In this document: positions 35,315-43,110 of the stretch, piece by piece | How the letters are laid out: every line of letters starts with the position of its first letter | Position numbering within the stretch: position 1 is the stretch's first letter | Assembly: GCA_963735085.1 (NCBI GenBank) | Contig: CAVTJP010000005.1 | Coordinates: forward strand, 2,418,001-2,482,000 | Direction: 5' to 3' | DNA: 64,000 nt | DNA from: DATJGR01 sp963735085 | GTDB lineage: Bacteria > Pseudomonadota > Gammaproteobacteria > Pseudomonadales > Azotimanducaceae | Notes under the pieces: model-generated | Told to the model about the DNA's origin: nothing | What the model saw: only the letters and a program-made list of their open reading frames with translations | Databases searched by the model: none | Program-made: the position numbers and the translations under genes

Positions 35315-36153
35315 GCCACCTCGACGAACTCGGTGTAACGGTCCAGCCGCCGCAGCATGTCGTCGGCCGGGCCGGGTGCCAACGCGAGAATCGCGCGGTC
35401 GACGCCGGCGTCGCGAAACGGTTGGATCGCCTCGTGTTTCGCAGGCAGGCCGAACGCGCTGATCGCGATGCCGTTTTCGTCTCGACCGGAATCGCGCGCG
35501 AAAGCGCGCAGCCTGCCGATGCCGGCGAGCACCAGCCCCGGATCGCGCACGCGCGGCAGCCAGCCGTCGGCGTATTTCACGATGCGCTTCAACGTGTGAT
35601 CGGTTTCGCCGCCGATGAAGATCGGTGGGTGCGGGCGCGTGACCGGCTTCGGCCAGCACCACATTGGATCGAAATCGACGTGCGTGCCGTGGAACTGCGC
35701 TTCGTCCTCGGTCCAGATCGCCTTCAACGCCTGCAGTTGTTCTTCGAGGCGCGCGAAGCGCGTCGAATAGTCGCAGCCGTGATTCTCCATCTCCGGCTTG
35801 TTCCAGCCGCCACCGACACCGAACAACACACGACCGTTTGATAGGTGGTCGAGGGTTGCAACGGTTTTCGCCGTGTGAATCGTGTCGCGCTGAATCAGCA
35901 GGCAGATGCCGGTGCCGAGTTTGATGCGTGTCGTTACGCTGGCAGCGGCGGCGAGCGCCACGAATGGATCGAGCGTCCGCGCGAAGTCGCGCGTGACCGG
36001 GCCGCGGCCGGGATACGGCGTAGAACCGGTGGTCGGAATGTGCGAATGCTCCGGCACCCAGATCGATTCGAAGCCGCGTTCCTCGATTGCGCGAGCGAGA
36101 TCGGTGACGGGCATCGATGCGTCGGTGAGCACGAGATAGAGGCCGATTTTCAT
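35311..36153 (-). CDS. LLM-class F420-dependent oxidoreductase-like protein
   Basis: 280 aa. Luciferase-like fold: MKIGLYLVLTDASMPVTDLA, EERGFESIWVPEHSHIP, SVTTRIKLGTGICLLIQRD, HLSNGRVLFGVGGGWNKPEME, PPIFIGGETDHTLKRIVKYADGW. These match the TIGR03619-type F420-dependent subfamily. Whether the host makes F420 is unknown; FMN use is possible. It shares a GTGA junction with the PLD-like gene, so the two are translationally coupled. Cytoplasmic; substrate unknown. Confidence 0.87.
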   Translation of the reverse strand: MKIGLYLVLTDASMPVTDLARAIEERGFESIWVPEHSHIPTTGSTPYPGRGPVTRDFARTLDPFVALAAAASVTTRIKLGTGICLLIQRDTIHTAKTVATLDHLSNGRVLFGVGGGWNKPEMENHGCDYSTRFARLEEQLQALKAIWTEDEAQFHGTHVDFDPMWCWPKPVTRPHPPIFIGGETDHTLKRIVKYADGWLPRVRDPGLVLAGIGRLRAFARDSGRDENGIAISAFGLPAKHEAIQPFRDAGVDRAILALAPGPADDMLRRLDRYTEFVEVA

Positions 36154-36176
36154 ACGCGCGTCCTTCAGCGTTCCGA

Positions 36177-36416
36177 CTACTTCAATGCCAGTCTGGCTGC
36201 TGCCGGTTCGAATTGGAACACTGTTTCGAACGGCACGCCGAACACGGCTGCAATGCCGAAAGCGACTTCCAGCGACGGCGAATATTTCGAGCCTTCGATT
36301 GCGATAATCGTCTGTCGGGTAACGCCTACCGCGTCAGCTAGTGCCTGTTGCGTCATTTCCCCGGCTTCGAAGCGCAGCCGGCGTACCTGGTTCGTGATCG
36401 TCGATTTTTTCGCCAC
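36177..36416 (-). CDS. XRE-family helix-turn-helix regulator
   Basis: 79 aa, essentially a single HTH_3 domain: VRRLRFEAGEMTQQALADAV, GVTRQTIIAIEGSKYSPSLE, VAFGIAAVFGVPFETVFQF. The YgzD/YozG-like layout is typical of regulators paired with DUF2178-type membrane proteins. It starts 2 bp after the membrane-protein gene and is translated from the same mRNA. It probably represses the promoter at 36863-36891, which carries two direct repeats. Confidence 0.88.
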   Translation of the reverse strand: MAKKSTITNQVRRLRFEAGEMTQQALADAVGVTRQTIIAIEGSKYSPSLEVAFGIAAVFGVPFETVFQFEPAAARLALK

Positions 36417-36418
36417 GT

Positions 36419-36826
36419 TTACGTGGCCGCACGGTGGTAATAGACAATCTGGCTCGCACGCTTGATGACCTCAGCGGCGCAGAGACTGACCACCAGCCAG
36501 TGCACCGTTGCAATCGATGACTCGTGAAACAGCGTGTACCAGATCGTACCGACCACACCGCTTGCGAGCGCGAGGCCGGCAATGCGTTCGGCACGTGCAT
36601 CGATTAACCGGTCCCGCTCGTCGGTATCGACGCGGTCGAGAACGGCAATGGCAACGTGGTAGATAATCTCCGCGATGACGATGAGGATCGTCACGCCGAC
36701 GATCAATCCGATCGTTTCGCCGCGCGACAGCTGCGACCCCCATGCGGAATGCGCGTAATAACCCAACGCGAGCAGCATGATCAGCAGCGAGCCGATGGCA
36801 CTTTTCTCCTGAAACGGTGCGGTCAT
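36419..36826 (-). CDS. DUF2178-like four-helix membrane protein
   Basis: 135 aa from ATG at 36826, preceded by GAGGAA. Four hydrophobic stretches (IGSLLIMLLALGYYAHS, GLIVGVTILIVIAEIIYHV, IAGLALASGVVGTIWYTL, IATVHWLVVSLCAAEVI) with the cytoplasmic DTDERDRLIDARAERIAG loop diagnostic of DUF2178. The family sits next to small XRE regulators in many genomes. Role unknown; a membrane sensor for the regulator is plausible. An upstream start at 36883 would run into the promoter repeats and is rejected. Confidence 0.75.
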   Translation of the reverse strand: MTAPFQEKSAIGSLLIMLLALGYYAHSAWGSQLSRGETIGLIVGVTILIVIAEIIYHVAIAVLDRVDTDERDRLIDARAERIAGLALASGVVGTIWYTLFHESSIATVHWLVVSLCAAEVIKRASQIVYYHRAAT

Positions 36827-36862
36827 GACAACGGTTCCTCTGGCAACAGGAGTGATTGGCGT

Positions 36863-36892
36863 AATGTAAAGTTTGTTTAACATAATGTAAAG
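36863..36892 (-). promoter_or_regulatory. Promoter with paired direct repeats for the DUF2178-XRE operon
   Basis: On the minus strand, TTTACA (36886-36891) and TACATT (36863-36868) are -35 and -10 boxes with a 17-bp spacer. Both lie within identical 10-bp direct repeats, plus-strand TAATGTAAAG at 36862-36871 and 36883-36892, exactly 21 bp (two helical turns) apart. A repressor bound to both repeats would cover both promoter boxes. The repeat pair is the likely operator of the XRE protein encoded in the operon. Confidence 0.65.
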
Positions 36893-37097
36893 AATAGATT
36901 ACTTGTCGGACGGTGGTTCGAGGCGGCCGCAAACAGCGTGGTTGGCTGGCGTCGAACGGGAGATTGTGTAGGATGACCGGTCTTTTGATCGGGTCCCGCG
37001 ATTGCTGCGTAGTCGAAGCACACCTTCGCCGGGTGCAGGCGCGTCCGCGGTTCGGGTATGAACGAGATCCACTAACAAGATCGATAAGGGGAAACAA

Positions 37098-37382
37098 TTG
37101 GAAGCCGTCTATCTGACATTCGTCTTGATGCTGTCGATCTTCCTGGGCTTTGAGCTGATCTCGAAAGTCCCTTCGACGCTGCACACGCCGTTGATGTCCG
37201 GTTCGAACGCGATATCCGGCATCACGATGGTCGGTGCCGTCGTCGCGGCAGGCATGCACGCACCGGCATTTGCCAACTGGCTCGGCGCGATCGCTGTAGC
37301 CAACGGCGCCATCAACGTCGTTGGCGGCTATCTGGTTACCGACCGGATGCTCGCGATGTTCAAGAAAAAGGGCGCCAAATAA
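37098..37382 (+). CDS. pntAB: NAD(P) transhydrogenase subunit α part 2 (PntAB, membrane)
   Basis: 94 aa from TTG 37098 with AGGGGA upstream. Three transmembrane helices: VYLTFVLMLSIFLGFELIS, SGITMVGAVVAAGM, LGAIAVANGAINVVGGYLVT. It is the split C-terminal membrane domain of the transhydrogenase α-subunit, part of the proton channel. In most split systems the soluble NAD(H)-binding dI subunit (PntAA) is encoded just upstream; here the upstream gene is the divergent DUF2178 operon. It overlaps pntB by TAATG. Confidence 0.9.
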   Translation: MEAVYLTFVLMLSIFLGFELISKVPSTLHTPLMSGSNAISGITMVGAVVAAGMHAPAFANWLGAIAVANGAINVVGGYLVTDRMLAMFKKKGAK

Positions 37383-38749
37383 TGAACCTGGATATCTACA
37401 TCAACCTGACGTATGTGGTCGCGTCGGTCCTGTTCATCGTGGGCCTGAAGATGCTGTCGCACCCCGACACGGCACGGCGTGGCAACATCATTTCCGGCAT
37501 CGGCATGCTGATCGCGGTGATCGTGACGTTGCTCGAACAGGAAATCGTCAGCTATCAGTTCATCATCGGCGGGACCATCGTCGGATCGATTATCGGGGCG
37601 GTTGCGGCGTACCGGGTGGCTATGACGTCGATGCCCGAAATGGTCGGGTTGTTCAATGGCGCCGGCGGCCTGGCGAGTCTGCTGGTCGGTTGGGCCGCGC
37701 TGTATCAGTCGGGTGACACGTCGTTCACGTACTTCACGATCTTTCTGTCCATTCTGATCGGTGGCGTCACCTTTACCGGTAGCGTCGTTGCCTGGGCGAA
37801 ACTCGCCGAGATCATGCCGTCCGGAGCGATCGTATTCGGTGCGCAGCGCCTCGTGAATGCGGTGATTCTGCTTGGGATATTGATTTCCGGCGCTATGGTG
37901 ACGATGGACCCGACACTGAATTCGGTGCACTTCTTCGTGCTGGTCGCGTTATCGCTGGTGCTCGGCGTCATGGCCGTCATTCCGATCGGCGGTGCGGACA
38001 TGCCTGTCGTCATCTCGCTGTTGAATTCGTACTCCGGCCTCGCCGCGTGCGCCGCCGGCTTTGCGATCAACAACAACGTATTGATCGTTGCCGGCGCGTT
38101 GGTCGGTGCGTCGGGCATCATCCTGACGCGAATCATGTGCAAAGCGATGAACCGCTCGCTCGCCAACGTGTTGTTCTCCGGATTCGGCGCCGTGAAGACG
38201 GCGACGAAGATCGAAGGCGAAGTGAAGCCGATCACTGCCGAAGACGCGTATCTGATTCTCGAATCCGCATCGTCCGTGACGTTCGTGCCCGGCTACGGAA
38301 TGGCCGTCGCGCAGGCACAACACGTCGTGCGCGAACTCGGCGAACTGTTGGAAAAGAACGGCACGGACGTGACGTTTGCGATTCACCCGGTGGCAGGGCG
38401 GATGCCCGGGCATATGAACGTGCTGCTCGCCGAAGCCAACGTGCCGTACGATCAACTCGTCGAAATGGACGACATCAACCCGCGTATCGACAGCATCGAC
38501 GTGGCCGTTGTCATCGGTGCCAACGATGTTGTGAATCCTGCGGCGCGCAGCGACGAGAACAGCCCGATCTATGGCATGCCGATCATCAATGTCGACAAAG
38601 CACGCACGGTGTTCGTGTTGAAGCGGTCGATGGCGTCGGGATTTTCCGGTGTCGACAATCCGCTGTTCTTCGGCGAGAACACCCGCATGTTGTTCGGCGA
38701 TGCGAAGGAGTCGATTGCCGGACTGGTAGGAGAGTTCAAGCGAGCGTAA
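37382..38749 (+). CDS. pntB: NAD(P) transhydrogenase subunit β (PntB)
   Basis: 455 aa. The first about 270 residues form nine hydrophobic segments (SGIGMLIAVIVTLLE, GTIVGSIIGAVAAYRVAM, MVGLFNGAGGLASLLVG). The C-terminal dIII NADP-binding domain shows VTFVPGYGMAVAQAQHVV, HPVAGRMPGHMNVLLAEA, GANDVVNPAARS and LKRSMASGFSG. It reduces NADP+ with NADH using the proton motive force, at the inner membrane. Complete, but functional only with a dI subunit supplied from elsewhere. Confidence 0.95.
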   Translation: MNLDIYINLTYVVASVLFIVGLKMLSHPDTARRGNIISGIGMLIAVIVTLLEQEIVSYQFIIGGTIVGSIIGAVAAYRVAMTSMPEMVGLFNGAGGLASLLVGWAALYQSGDTSFTYFTIFLSILIGGVTFTGSVVAWAKLAEIMPSGAIVFGAQRLVNAVILLGILISGAMVTMDPTLNSVHFFVLVALSLVLGVMAVIPIGGADMPVVISLLNSYSGLAACAAGFAINNNVLIVAGALVGASGIILTRIMCKAMNRSLANVLFSGFGAVKTATKIEGEVKPITAEDAYLILESASSVTFVPGYGMAVAQAQHVVRELGELLEKNGTDVTFAIHPVAGRMPGHMNVLLAEANVPYDQLVEMDDINPRIDSIDVAVVIGANDVVNPAARSDENSPIYGMPIINVDKARTVFVLKRSMASGFSGVDNPLFFGENTRMLFGDAKESIAGLVGEFKRA

Positions 38750-38765
38750 CGCCGCGTGGGTCGGC

Positions 38766-39578
38766 TCAGAACGTGTAGTCGATCCACCATGAAAGCGCCT
38801 GGCCCGGCGCGACCGTGCGTTCGAGAAACGGCTCCCACGAAAATGTCGCGGCATTGCCCCAGATTGGAAAGAAGTCGGGTACGTAGCTGCATGCGGCGGC
38901 TACGATCCCGAGCTTCGGGTGGCGCTGGATCAACACCAGCGGTGCGGTGGCATCGTGATCGAGCGGCAGATACTTCCCTTCGCTCCAGGGCCAACCCGAC
39001 CGCGCAATGAAGCCATTGTGCGACAGCATGTAATCGTTAGTATCCCGCCAGCGTAACGGCGCGTTGATCCATAGCAGTTCGTTGGTCGCTGTTTGCGGAT
39101 AAAACGGATGCGGGAACCAGCGCACAGGCAGTGCAGCCTTGCCGACGTTCGTAAGCGACGTGTGTGAACGCACCGTGCGCCCGTACAGCGACACGGTACG
39201 CGCCAGATCGAGTGCGTAGTCCGAATACGTCTGGTGCGTCGTGAACACGGCCTCGCTTGTGCTGCGCTCGACGCGCCAGTCGCAGAACGATTGCACAATG
39301 CGTGCGCGTGTATCGCACACGCCGATGCCGATGATGAGCGCTTCGCCGATCGTCCTGGTCGAATTCAGCGGGCCGAGATTGAACGCATCCGGAATGCCCT
39401 GACCGTCGAACCAGTTGAAATGATCCGGATACGTCGGACCGCTCAGCAGGTCGCCGTGCTCGTGATCACGTATCTGGTAGATGTATCCGCCGGTGCAGTA
39501 ACGCACGCCGAAACGTTCGCGGTCGGTAGCCGGGTCCAGCAGCTGCACTGCGATCGTATCGTTGGCGAGGTTGAACAT
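38766..39578 (-). CDS. Hypothetical protein, galactose-mutarotase-like fold
   Basis: 270 aa, no signal peptide. The sequence is β-rich with carbohydrate-binding aromatic motifs: RFGVRYCTGGYIYQIRD, DHFNWFDGQGIPDAFNLG, LPVRWFPHPFYPQ, APLVLIQRHPKLGIVAA, PDFFPIWGNAATFSWEPFLE. WFPHPFYP and EPF resemble the His and Glu segments of aldose-1-epimerase-like proteins, so a sugar-mutarotase-type fold is likely. The exact family is not recognised. It converges on pntB (16 bp). Confidence 0.55.
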   Translation of the reverse strand: MFNLANDTIAVQLLDPATDRERFGVRYCTGGYIYQIRDHEHGDLLSGPTYPDHFNWFDGQGIPDAFNLGPLNSTRTIGEALIIGIGVCDTRARIVQSFCDWRVERSTSEAVFTTHQTYSDYALDLARTVSLYGRTVRSHTSLTNVGKAALPVRWFPHPFYPQTATNELLWINAPLRWRDTNDYMLSHNGFIARSGWPWSEGKYLPLDHDATAPLVLIQRHPKLGIVAAACSYVPDFFPIWGNAATFSWEPFLERTVAPGQALSWWIDYTF

Positions 39579-39588
39579 CAGTCCAGGC

Positions 39589-40335
39589 TCAGGGCAAGCC
39601 GATCATTTCGGTATCGGATTGCAGAATCAGTGTCTTGCCGAAGTCGATCCAGCGCTCGATGCCGTCCGGGGTCAGCTGTTTGCTGAAACGCAGCCAAGCC
39701 TCCTCGTTGGGGAAATAAAGCTCCGCCATGCCCGCGTAAGGTTCGTCGTGTGGCGTAATGCTGTGACTGACAACGTAGTGGAAGCCACCGACCGCGGTGA
39801 TCGTCTTGACGACGTTCGGTGCGTGAACCGTCAGCCAGTGCGCGAAGAATGCGTCGTGCTCGGTGTCGGGATTAGTCCTGACCAGATAGGTGATCTTGCA
39901 GAAACCGGAGCGCGTGGAAGGATAGGGTGCGTTCAGTGTGAGCGGCGCGCTGGACAACCGCTCGCCACCATCCAGGATCACGTATTCGGTCGTCGCCCAG
40001 CCGACGTAGGGCTCGGCGCGCTGCTGAAACGAATCGGTCGGCGTAGTACCGAACGCGATCGCGGGTTTCGGCAACGGGCGGTCCCACCACAATTGGGCGA
40101 TTCCGTCCCATGGCTGCAGGCCGTCAGCCATGGCGCGGAACAGCGTCGCGATGTAGCGCCGCGCATGCGGGCGGTGCTGGGCTTCGGCCCGCTTCTGGCT
40201 CGCAATGACCAGCGGCATGTGATTGGCGAACCAATGCGCGACGAGTTCCTCGCGAGATGTCGACGGCTTGCGCCGGATCAGATAGAGCATCTTCGCGCCG
40301 GGGGTCATGACGAAGTCGGTTACCGTTGCGGTCAT
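39589..40335 (-). CDS. Tandem EthD-domain (dimeric α-β barrel) protein
   Basis: 248 aa from ATG at 40335, preceded by GGAGAT. It holds two EthD-like repeats: residues about 15-120 (MLYLIRRKPSTSREELVAHW, FANHMPLVIA) and about 145-245 (KITYLVRTNPDTEHDAFFAHW, LTVHAPNV). EthD domains are small α-β barrels first noted with ether-degrading P450 systems, and some carry enzyme activity. No P450 is nearby. It lies 10 bp upstream of the mutarotase-like gene in the same direction, so the pair may be an operon. Confidence 0.75.
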   Translation of the reverse strand: MTATVTDFVMTPGAKMLYLIRRKPSTSREELVAHWFANHMPLVIASQKRAEAQHRPHARRYIATLFRAMADGLQPWDGIAQLWWDRPLPKPAIAFGTTPTDSFQQRAEPYVGWATTEYVILDGGERLSSAPLTLNAPYPSTRSGFCKITYLVRTNPDTEHDAFFAHWLTVHAPNVVKTITAVGGFHYVVSHSITPHDEPYAGMAELYFPNEEAWLRFSKQLTPDGIERWIDFGKTLILQSDTEMIGLP

Positions 40336-40777
40336 TGCGCGATCTCCGTTTGCGCCAAGCCTCCGAGTCTCGCTTGGATTAGAGCAGACGTGGCGGTATC
40401 GGCCAAGCACGCAGGATCGGCCTCATTGACAGTTCAGACGTCCATGAATATCGGGGTTTGTGACCAAAGAGGACGCGGGGAACCCGAAGGGTTCCCCGCT
40501 CACGCCAAATGGGGAGGGGAGATCGGCGTAAAAGAACTTTGTTACGGCTGCATGCTGTCGTAGTGCGACGATCTTCTGAATAAGGGAATCTCCGTAGCCG
40601 CCAGGAAAGACGACCATGTAGCCGCCGAACCACTGTGGCAGATGCAGCACGCATGTTCAGCTTTGCCGTACGAATTGGCGCGCGGCAATGACGGCATCCG
40701 TCGCGTCGTTGCATACTTAACGGCTCAGCGCGAGAGTTGCTCGCACTGATGCAGTGTCATTACCTGTTGAGACCACC
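40336..40777. other. Intergenic region with a strong hairpin
   Basis: 442 bp between the divergent EthD and YebC genes. It contains the perfect hairpin at 40475-40499. A minus-strand frame of 75 codons (40423-40650) reads WFGGYMVVFPGGYGDSLIQK and then FFYADLPSPFGVSG, which looks weakly protein-like, but I recognise no family and see no ribosome site. The rest shows nothing supportable. Confidence 0.4.
40475..40499. repeat. Perfect 11-bp hairpin with 3-nt loop
   Basis: GCGGGGAACCC, loop GAA, GGGTTCCCCGC. The stem is perfect and GC-rich. No T-tract follows in either direction, so it is not a standard intrinsic terminator. It could be a single repeat unit of a dispersed family or an mRNA structure ahead of yebC. 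Confidence 0.6.
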
Positions 40778-41500
40778 ATGGGCCGTATTTTCGAAGTTCG
40801 AAAGCACACGATGTTCGCGCGTTGGAACCGTATGGCGAAGCAGTTCGCCAAGATCGGCAAGGACATCACGATCGCCGTGCGCAACGGCGGTACCGACCCC
40901 GGCAGCAACCCCGCGCTGCGCCGCGTGATTGCGAATGCGCGCGCGGTCAACATGCCGAAAGACAAAGTTGAAGCGGCGATCCGTCGCGCCTCGGGCGCCG
41001 ACGCGAAGGACTACGAAATCCACTTCTACGAAGGCTACGCGCCGCACGGTGTGGCCGTCATCGCCGAAACGGCCACAGACAATACGAAGCGCACCGTCGC
41101 CAGCGTACGCAGCATCTTCGGTAAATTCGGTGGCAACCTCGGCACCACTGGCGCGGTGGAATTCATGTTCAATCGCATGGGCGTGTTCAGATTGAATCCG
41201 GAGGGCATCGATCAGGACGATCTCGAACTCTATCTGATCGATCACGGCCTCGAAGAAATGGGCGAGAGCACCGGCGACGAAGGTGAACCGCAACTGGTCG
41301 TGCGCTGCGCGTTCGAAGAATTCGGCAACGTACAGAAAGCGCTCGAGGAACGCGACCTGGTGCCGTTGTCAGCCGAGCAGGAGTTCGTCTGCATCACGCC
41401 GATCGAACTGCCGGACGACCAAGCGGCGGAAGCGCTCGAACTGATCGACAAGCTCGAACAGGACGACGACGTGCAACGCGTGTTCCATACGCTGGCTTAG
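40778..41500 (+). CDS. YebC/PmpR family regulatory or translation factor
   Basis: 240 aa from ATG 40778 (MGRIFEVRKHTMFARWNRMA). All three family domains are visible: FAKIGKDITIAVRNGGTDPG, ANARAVNMPKDKVEAAIRRA, YEGYAPHGVAVIAETATDN, FGKFGGNLGTTGAVEFMF, DQAAEALELIDKLEQDDDVQ. The N-terminus deviates from the usual GHSKWANI... start, which places it in the YeeN-like branch rather than canonical YebC. YebC proteins bind DNA or assist ribosomes at proline-rich stalls. No ruvC is adjacent. Confidence 0.9.
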   Translation: MGRIFEVRKHTMFARWNRMAKQFAKIGKDITIAVRNGGTDPGSNPALRRVIANARAVNMPKDKVEAAIRRASGADAKDYEIHFYEGYAPHGVAVIAETATDNTKRTVASVRSIFGKFGGNLGTTGAVEFMFNRMGVFRLNPEGIDQDDLELYLIDHGLEEMGESTGDEGEPQLVVRCAFEEFGNVQKALEERDLVPLSAEQEFVCITPIELPDDQAAEALELIDKLEQDDDVQRVFHTLA

Positions 41501-41539
41501 CATAGTGCGCTCGGCACGAGATCATCGTGTGCGCTCGAT

Positions 41540-42946
41540 TCAGACCACCACGTCGATCGGCGTCAGCGTGCCAAGTTGTTGTTCGATCGCCGCGGCCGCA
41601 TCGAGGCAGAGGGCTTCGCAAAACCGGTCGCCGATCACCTGAACGCCGGTCGGCAAACCGCCGCTGACACCGGTCGGCACGCAGACGACCGGAAGCCCCA
41701 ACAGATTCATCGGGGTGACGAAGCGCGCCAGGTTGACGATGTCAGCCGCGCTGGACGCGTTTGCGATGTCGTAGCCGTGGACAAATTGCGGTTCACACCA
41801 GGTCGGACCGACGATGATCGGGTGGTCGGAGAAGAACTCGGACCACGCGCGTGCGATCTGATGCCGCGTCTGCATCAGCACGACACTCTCGGCATATGTG
41901 GGCGTACCGAACAGTTCGCTGAATGCAGTGAAGAATGCGTTCGCGTCGGCCGACATGACGGCGCTGAGTTGGTCGCGCAATACGCTGAATTCCCACGCCA
42001 GCCAGCGCCCCCAGGTTTCGACCGCCGCTTCGAGCATCGGCGGCGCCACTTCCTCCACCTGATAGCCGGACGCTTCGAGTGCGGCACCGGCGGCGCGAAC
42101 GCCTTCGCGTATCGACGGCGCGGTTGTGCCACCGGCCGGGTGCGTGACGAGCGCGACGCGAATGGGTTGTTGGGGGGCGGGTCCGCGGAGCGGTACCGGG
42201 CATGAGTTCGGATCACGCGGATCGTGCCCGGCGAGGATTTCGAGACCGATGCGCAAATCCGCAATGGTGCGTGCCATCGGCCCTTGTACGAGCATCAACT
42301 GGGATGCCAGCGGTCCACTGGCAGGTTCGATGCTCGATGCGTGCGCAATGCGGCCGAATGACGGCTTCAACGATGCGATGCCGCAACAGAACGCGGGATT
42401 ACGCAGCGAACCGCCGATGTCGTTGCCGAGGCCGATCGGACTCATGCCGGTTGCCAGCGCCGCCGCTTCGCCGCCGCTGGAACCGCCAACCGTACGCTCG
42501 AGGTTCCACGGATTGCGGGTGAGTCCGTACAGCGCGCTGTCGGTGTGCAGGCGCAACCCCATGTCGGGCATGTTGGTGCGGCCGATGGGGATCGCGCCGG
42601 CAGCTTTCATGCGCGCAACGGTCGGATGATCGAGCGACGGCATTGCGTTGGCGAGCATCGGTACGGCATTCGTGGTGGGTGACCCGACGAGATCGATGTT
42701 GGTTTTGATGCTGAAAGGCACGCCATGCAACGCACCGCCATGCTCGCCGTTTGCGATCGCGCGGTCGGCACGATCTGCGCCGTCGAGCGCATCCTTCGTA
42801 AGCACTGTGGGCATCGCATTGATGGCCGGGTTCACGGTCGCAATGCGTTCGAGGTGTGCCTCGACGACCTCCCGCGAACTGACGTCGCGATGCGCAATCA
42901 GAGCGGCGAGTTCGCCGGCGGTTCGTTTCCATAGGGCTTCGCGCAT
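41540..42946 (-). CDS. Amidase signature family hydrolase
   Basis: 468 aa. The Ser-cisSer-Lys triad is present: Lys81 in PFSIKTNID, cis-Ser156 in TVGGSSGGEAAAL and nucleophile Ser180 in GNDIGGSLRNPA. The C-terminal LPVVCVPTGVSGGLPTGVQV is typical. No signal peptide. It hydrolyses amide bonds; the substrate is unknown and there are no gatB/gatC neighbours, so it is not the tRNA amidotransferase. Divergent from the DUF2142-like gene. Confidence 0.9.
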   Translation of the reverse strand: MREALWKRTAGELAALIAHRDVSSREVVEAHLERIATVNPAINAMPTVLTKDALDGADRADRAIANGEHGGALHGVPFSIKTNIDLVGSPTTNAVPMLANAMPSLDHPTVARMKAAGAIPIGRTNMPDMGLRLHTDSALYGLTRNPWNLERTVGGSSGGEAAALATGMSPIGLGNDIGGSLRNPAFCCGIASLKPSFGRIAHASSIEPASGPLASQLMLVQGPMARTIADLRIGLEILAGHDPRDPNSCPVPLRGPAPQQPIRVALVTHPAGGTTAPSIREGVRAAGAALEASGYQVEEVAPPMLEAAVETWGRWLAWEFSVLRDQLSAVMSADANAFFTAFSELFGTPTYAESVVLMQTRHQIARAWSEFFSDHPIIVGPTWCEPQFVHGYDIANASSAADIVNLARFVTPMNLLGLPVVCVPTGVSGGLPTGVQVIGDRFCEALCLDAAAAIEQQLGTLTPIDVVV

Positions 42947-43110
42947 ATCGTCTCCAAATCTGTTACATGCAGTCTACGACGCGTCCTTTCCGAATGCTCT
43001 CGTTCTCTGCATCCGTGCAATGTTCCGTATCATGTCGGCTTTCGGTGCCGAAGCATCATCCACAACCGCTTCAACCGTCTCGTGCTGTGACACGGACCTT
43101 CGAGTTACCC

